Positions 61,565-64,000 of a stretch of 64,000 nt of DNA are shown here, one piece after another. The notes beneath the pieces were generated by a model. That model had not been told where the DNA came from. It worked only from the letters and a program-made list of their open reading frames with translations, and made no database searches. A program made the translations under genes and the position numbers. The DNA lies in contig OW203749.1 in assembly GCA_934045075.1 (NCBI GenBank), positions 3,402,304 through 3,466,303 of the forward strand. The letters run 5' to 3'. Numbering within the stretch: the stretch's first letter is position 1; each line of letters starts with the position of its first letter. Source of the DNA: Yponomeuta sedellus. Its lineage: Eukaryota > Arthropoda > Insecta > Lepidoptera > Yponomeutidae.

Positions 61565-62309
61565 TGTTCGCGCGAGAATCGACGCGACGTAATCATGAAT
61601 CTGTGGTCACTCATTGTTCATTATTCTGGTCGCTCCGGTGCCGTCGCTCGTGGCGCTCGCTCGCTACCAATTTATCCATCCATCTGCACACACATTCGCA
61701 CGGTGACATACGCGCGTGATAAGTGCTCGAATTCTCGTGAAGTGATAGACATTTGGTGACCAAGAAACTTTATCAGCTCAAAGAACAATATATTGACAAT
61801 ATTAGACTATAAGTGAACAGTGCAGAGTGCTTAGTGCGAGTTTTTTAACTACTCGATCGCGTTAACGTAAACTCATATTTCTATGGCATCGAGGAAGCGC
61901 CACCTAGCGACAAGTATGGAAATTAAAATTGCTGAGTGCGAGTTGTAATGGTTTACGTTGAGAAGTGACCACGTTTACCAGCCAAAACACTAATAAACGC
62001 GAGTGCGAGTTGTACTGTGACAGCGTTTTGCCAGTTCGAACGGTTAACTTACTCATAATCACTACTCGATGCTCGATTAACGCGGTAGTAAAGTTATTCG
62101 ATTGGATCTGTCAAACTCGCACTAAGCACTCAGGAGTGTTCTCCGTGCGCTGGACGCATCAGCTCATCCATCACCGCTCATCATCTGCCCAACAGCTAAA
62201 GCGAGCCATCATCCACCATCACCAAGTAAGTCCATTCACTTCACCTCCCATTCCGCTCTCTCAACCAGCCCATCGTGAGGTAGACATAGCCGACACTGGC
62301 TAACTACCA
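61565..62309. mobile_element. Solo LTR of the 424-bp family, carrying a MITE
   Basis: Starts TGTTCGCGCGAG and ends ACTACCA, like 53398-53821. The body is interrupted at 61826-62130. Target duplications are not evident, unlike at 53398. Confidence 0.75.
61826..62130. mobile_element. MITE with AGTGCTTAGTGCGAGTTT ends, TSD CAG
   Basis: 305 bases with 18-base inverted ends and CAG on both sides (61823-61825, 62131-62133). The empty site GTGCAGGAGTGTTC is present in the solo LTR at 53398. Confidence 0.85.
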
Positions 62310-62417
62310 GTTAATAGAGGACAACCTCCAACTAACTCCGTACCAAATTTCATTAAACACTCATAAACTTTCGCCCTTATAATATTAGTGGCATAGTGTG
62401 ATCTAACATGTCGTCGT

Positions 62418-62577
62418 CAGGCTATACTAGTCCACTGCTGGACATAGCCCTCCGCTAAAGAGCGCCACGTTGTGCTGTCATAGGGGGTAATGCCCATAAT
62501 CCCCACGCTGGGCATGCGGGTTGGGGATCGCAGTTCGGTGGAATTGTACTGCAGGGGGCGCTGCTGCCCACCCCCTT
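62418..62577 (-). mobile_element. RTE-like LINE 3' end in intron 1
   Basis: Minus strand ..WRSLAEGYVQQWTSIA. It happens to continue the open frame that runs out of exon 1 past its donor. Confidence 0.75.
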
Positions 62578-62578
62578 C

Positions 62579-62641
62579 TAACCTTCCTGCGATGCAGGAC
62601 GAGACCCGCGCTCTAGTAGTGAGGACATACAAAGGTTTATA
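62579..62641 (+). mobile_element. SINE-A 3' fragment
   Basis: CTAACCTTCCTGCGATGCAG to ACAAAGGTTTATATGG, joined to the RTE piece. Confidence 0.75.
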
Positions 62642-62662
62642 TGGAATATTAAAAACAATTAC

Positions 62663-63389
62663 CTGTGGACCGAGTATCACTTTGCATTCTGCTGTGAAAC
62701 TATCAAGTATTTTGTCGGATTTCACATCCTGTCCAATTGGTTCTGGAGCGGGTAATTTGACTAACGGATTGCCCAAGACCACTCTGCATTCATTGGTGAA
62801 GCTTGACAATATATCTGGCACAATATGTGTTTTGTCGTTAGTTTCCACCGGCCGTTTGCTTGATGTCGAGCTATTGTTAGTTGTGAAAGTGGGTGGGAAT
62901 ACGTTAGCATTCGAGTTAGACTGCTCAGCGGTCTTTTGTAACAAATTTTGACTGTAATCGTCACAAATCATCAGTTCCAGGTTCACTTTGCAATCGGCAA
63001 CGCAATTCATGAGCATCTCTAGTTTTTTGCTACTTTCTTCTGTTTCCAATAGATTGTCTTGCGGTTTGTGTCTGTTCGTATCTCTTTTGGGCTTTTTCAC
63101 TTTAATCATTTGTTTGTAATAATCCGTCATGTCTCGGGGCTTGGGCAGCTGAATTTTGGCCGTATGTTTTACACTCTCAACGTTATCTTTTGGACTATAT
63201 GTTTTATCCCTCTCTACCTTCTCATCTTTTTCTGCCTCACGTCGACAGTCATTTTGCTTCACTCCGTTTATGCCTTTAGTGAGGTCTATTGAGATGTTGT
63301 TCATTGCGTTGCTTTTTTTATTTATCTGGTTTTTTAACCGTTGCAGCGACACCGTTGAGTGAGTTGCATTGTGTACTAGAGCTTCCAAC
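62663..63389 (-). CDS. Exon 1 (in window) of the zinc-finger gene
   Basis: The acceptor ATTCATTCACAG is followed by G and 242 codons, ending GGT CCA CAG at GTAATT (phase 0). The start LEALVHNATH has histidines at 6 and 10, like the terminal exons, so it completes a finger begun in an exon beyond the window. The rest is polar and basic (KVKKPKRDTNRHKPQ..) without a named domain. A short element recurs: SFTNECRVVLGNP and SFTAECKVILGPQ, with a weaker CVADCKVNLELM. The frame stays open past the donor into SINE and RTE sequence; that extension is not taken as coding. Confidence 0.76.
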
Positions 63390-63394
63390 CTGTG

Positions 63395-64000
63395 AATGAA
63401 TTTTTATATTATTATAAATACTGATTAATTTTGTGCACAGTAAAATGTAATAGTAACTTTTTACACTTTTTAGTTTTTTTTAATACAATTAGTTTTTAAT
63501 ACAATAAATGGCGCATCAGCCTGGCCGTTCAGAGAGGGAATGCTGCCTATGTCTTGGGAACTCTCCCCATGGGCAGCGGTGTAGAATTTTTTATCTGAAC
63601 ATTTCTTTTTTTTTGTAAACAGGTAAATCTTTATAAGTAAGTATTAATGCTGTAGGGAAATTTATTATTTTATTTAGTTTTTGAAAACTAATAAATAACT
63701 CACTGTATATAATAAGTTATAACATTAAAATCACAATAAATAATATTCATTTACAGAATATAATTTTTAGTGACTCGCGATGCTCATTAAAGTAACTAAG
63801 TACCTCTTGCATATTAAATGCAAGAAAAAATTGTGATTAGATCAGTATAATATATATTCGTTATCAACCCTTGATGAATGAAACTGATGGAGACTTTTTA
63901 CTCTAATTAATGTTAATTTGTGTTGGATTTTAAATAAAAATCATAAAATTTATTTATTTTTCGTTAGACTTGGCCAAATTTTAATGTATTTCTTATCAAA
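63395..64000. other. Upstream intron; no exon seen
   Basis: AT-rich sequence to the window edge. The first half of the finger that exon 1 completes was not found here. Confidence 0.5.

Larger units (their letters stand above)
17832..63389 (-). other. Gene model: zinc-finger gene with three alternative terminal exons
   Basis: Exons on the minus strand in order: E1 63389-62663, E2 54227-54040, then alternative terminal exons A 40334-39074, B 31636-30667 and C 18543-17832. All boundaries have GT donors or AG acceptors. E1 ends in phase 0 and E2 begins in phase 0. E2 leaves two bases (AG), and each terminal exon begins with one base (A, A or G) that gives arginine. The join completes C-x2-C-x3-F-x5-[L]-x2-H-x3-H in all three. 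Each terminal exon has its own stop; A and B have an AATAAA soon after it. E1 also begins with a one-base phase and a finger half, so at least one more 5' exon lies beyond the window. The gene is not identified. Confidence 0.72.

Overview
The window looks like a gene-poor, repeat-dense stretch of an insect chromosome, most likely a moth or butterfly (Lepidoptera). The evidence is GT/AG introns with AATAAA poly(A) signals, AT-rich composition, and a repeat set typical of Lepidoptera: short Helitrons inserted in AT, RTE fragments ending in the ..GEGYVQQWTSIA tail, tRNA- and 5S-derived SINEs, and piggyBac-like elements in TTAA. There is no bacterial-style gene organisation.

The one clear host gene runs on the minus strand across about 45 kb (63389 down to 17832). 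Exon 1 (62663-63389) joins exon 2 (54040-54227) in phase 0. Exon 2 ends with the first half of a C2H2 zinc finger (C-x2-C-x3-F) at a GTGAGT donor, leaving two bases of a codon. Three downstream exons (39074-40334, 30667-31636, 17832-18543) each start with one base plus a segment supplying the two missing histidines at the same spacing. Each then carries a further C2H2 finger and C-x2-C pairs and has its own stop. They look like mutually exclusive terminal exons of one gene, in the manner known for Drosophila lola and mod(mdg4), though nothing shows it is either gene. A decayed partial copy of the middle terminal exon lies at 28408-28612. A second possible host exon, on the plus strand (3920-4110), ends at the start of a satellite derived from its own 3' end.

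Layout. 1-1.2 kb: tetranucleotide microsatellites. 1.2-6 kb: Helitron, LINE and LTR pieces, the possible plus-strand exon with its ~190-bp satellite, and a 47-bp tandem array. 6-17.7 kb: SINEs, MITEs and a 23-bp GTCGAC minisatellite. 17.8-18.5 kb: terminal exon C. 19.5-25.5 kb: a nearly intact RNase-H-encoding LINE inside a MITE inside a tRNA-like repeat. 25.9-27 kb: a decayed piggyBac-like element. 27.6-28 kb: a 48-bp minisatellite. 28.4-31.6 kb: pseudo-exon and terminal exon B. 32-38.9 kb: nested MITEs, Helitrons and SINEs. 39.1-40.3 kb: terminal exon A. 41-51 kb: SINEs, fold-backs and a 24-bp minisatellite. 51.3-53.2 kb: a short non-autonomous LTR retrotransposon. 53.4-62.6 kb: solo LTRs, exon 2 and a five-level nest of insertions. 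62.7-63.4 kb: exon 1.

Mobile-element boundaries were read by comparing copies within the window. Several have target-site duplications or visible empty sites, and these are the best-supported calls. Family names beyond that rest on hallmarks recalled from known families, not on database searches.
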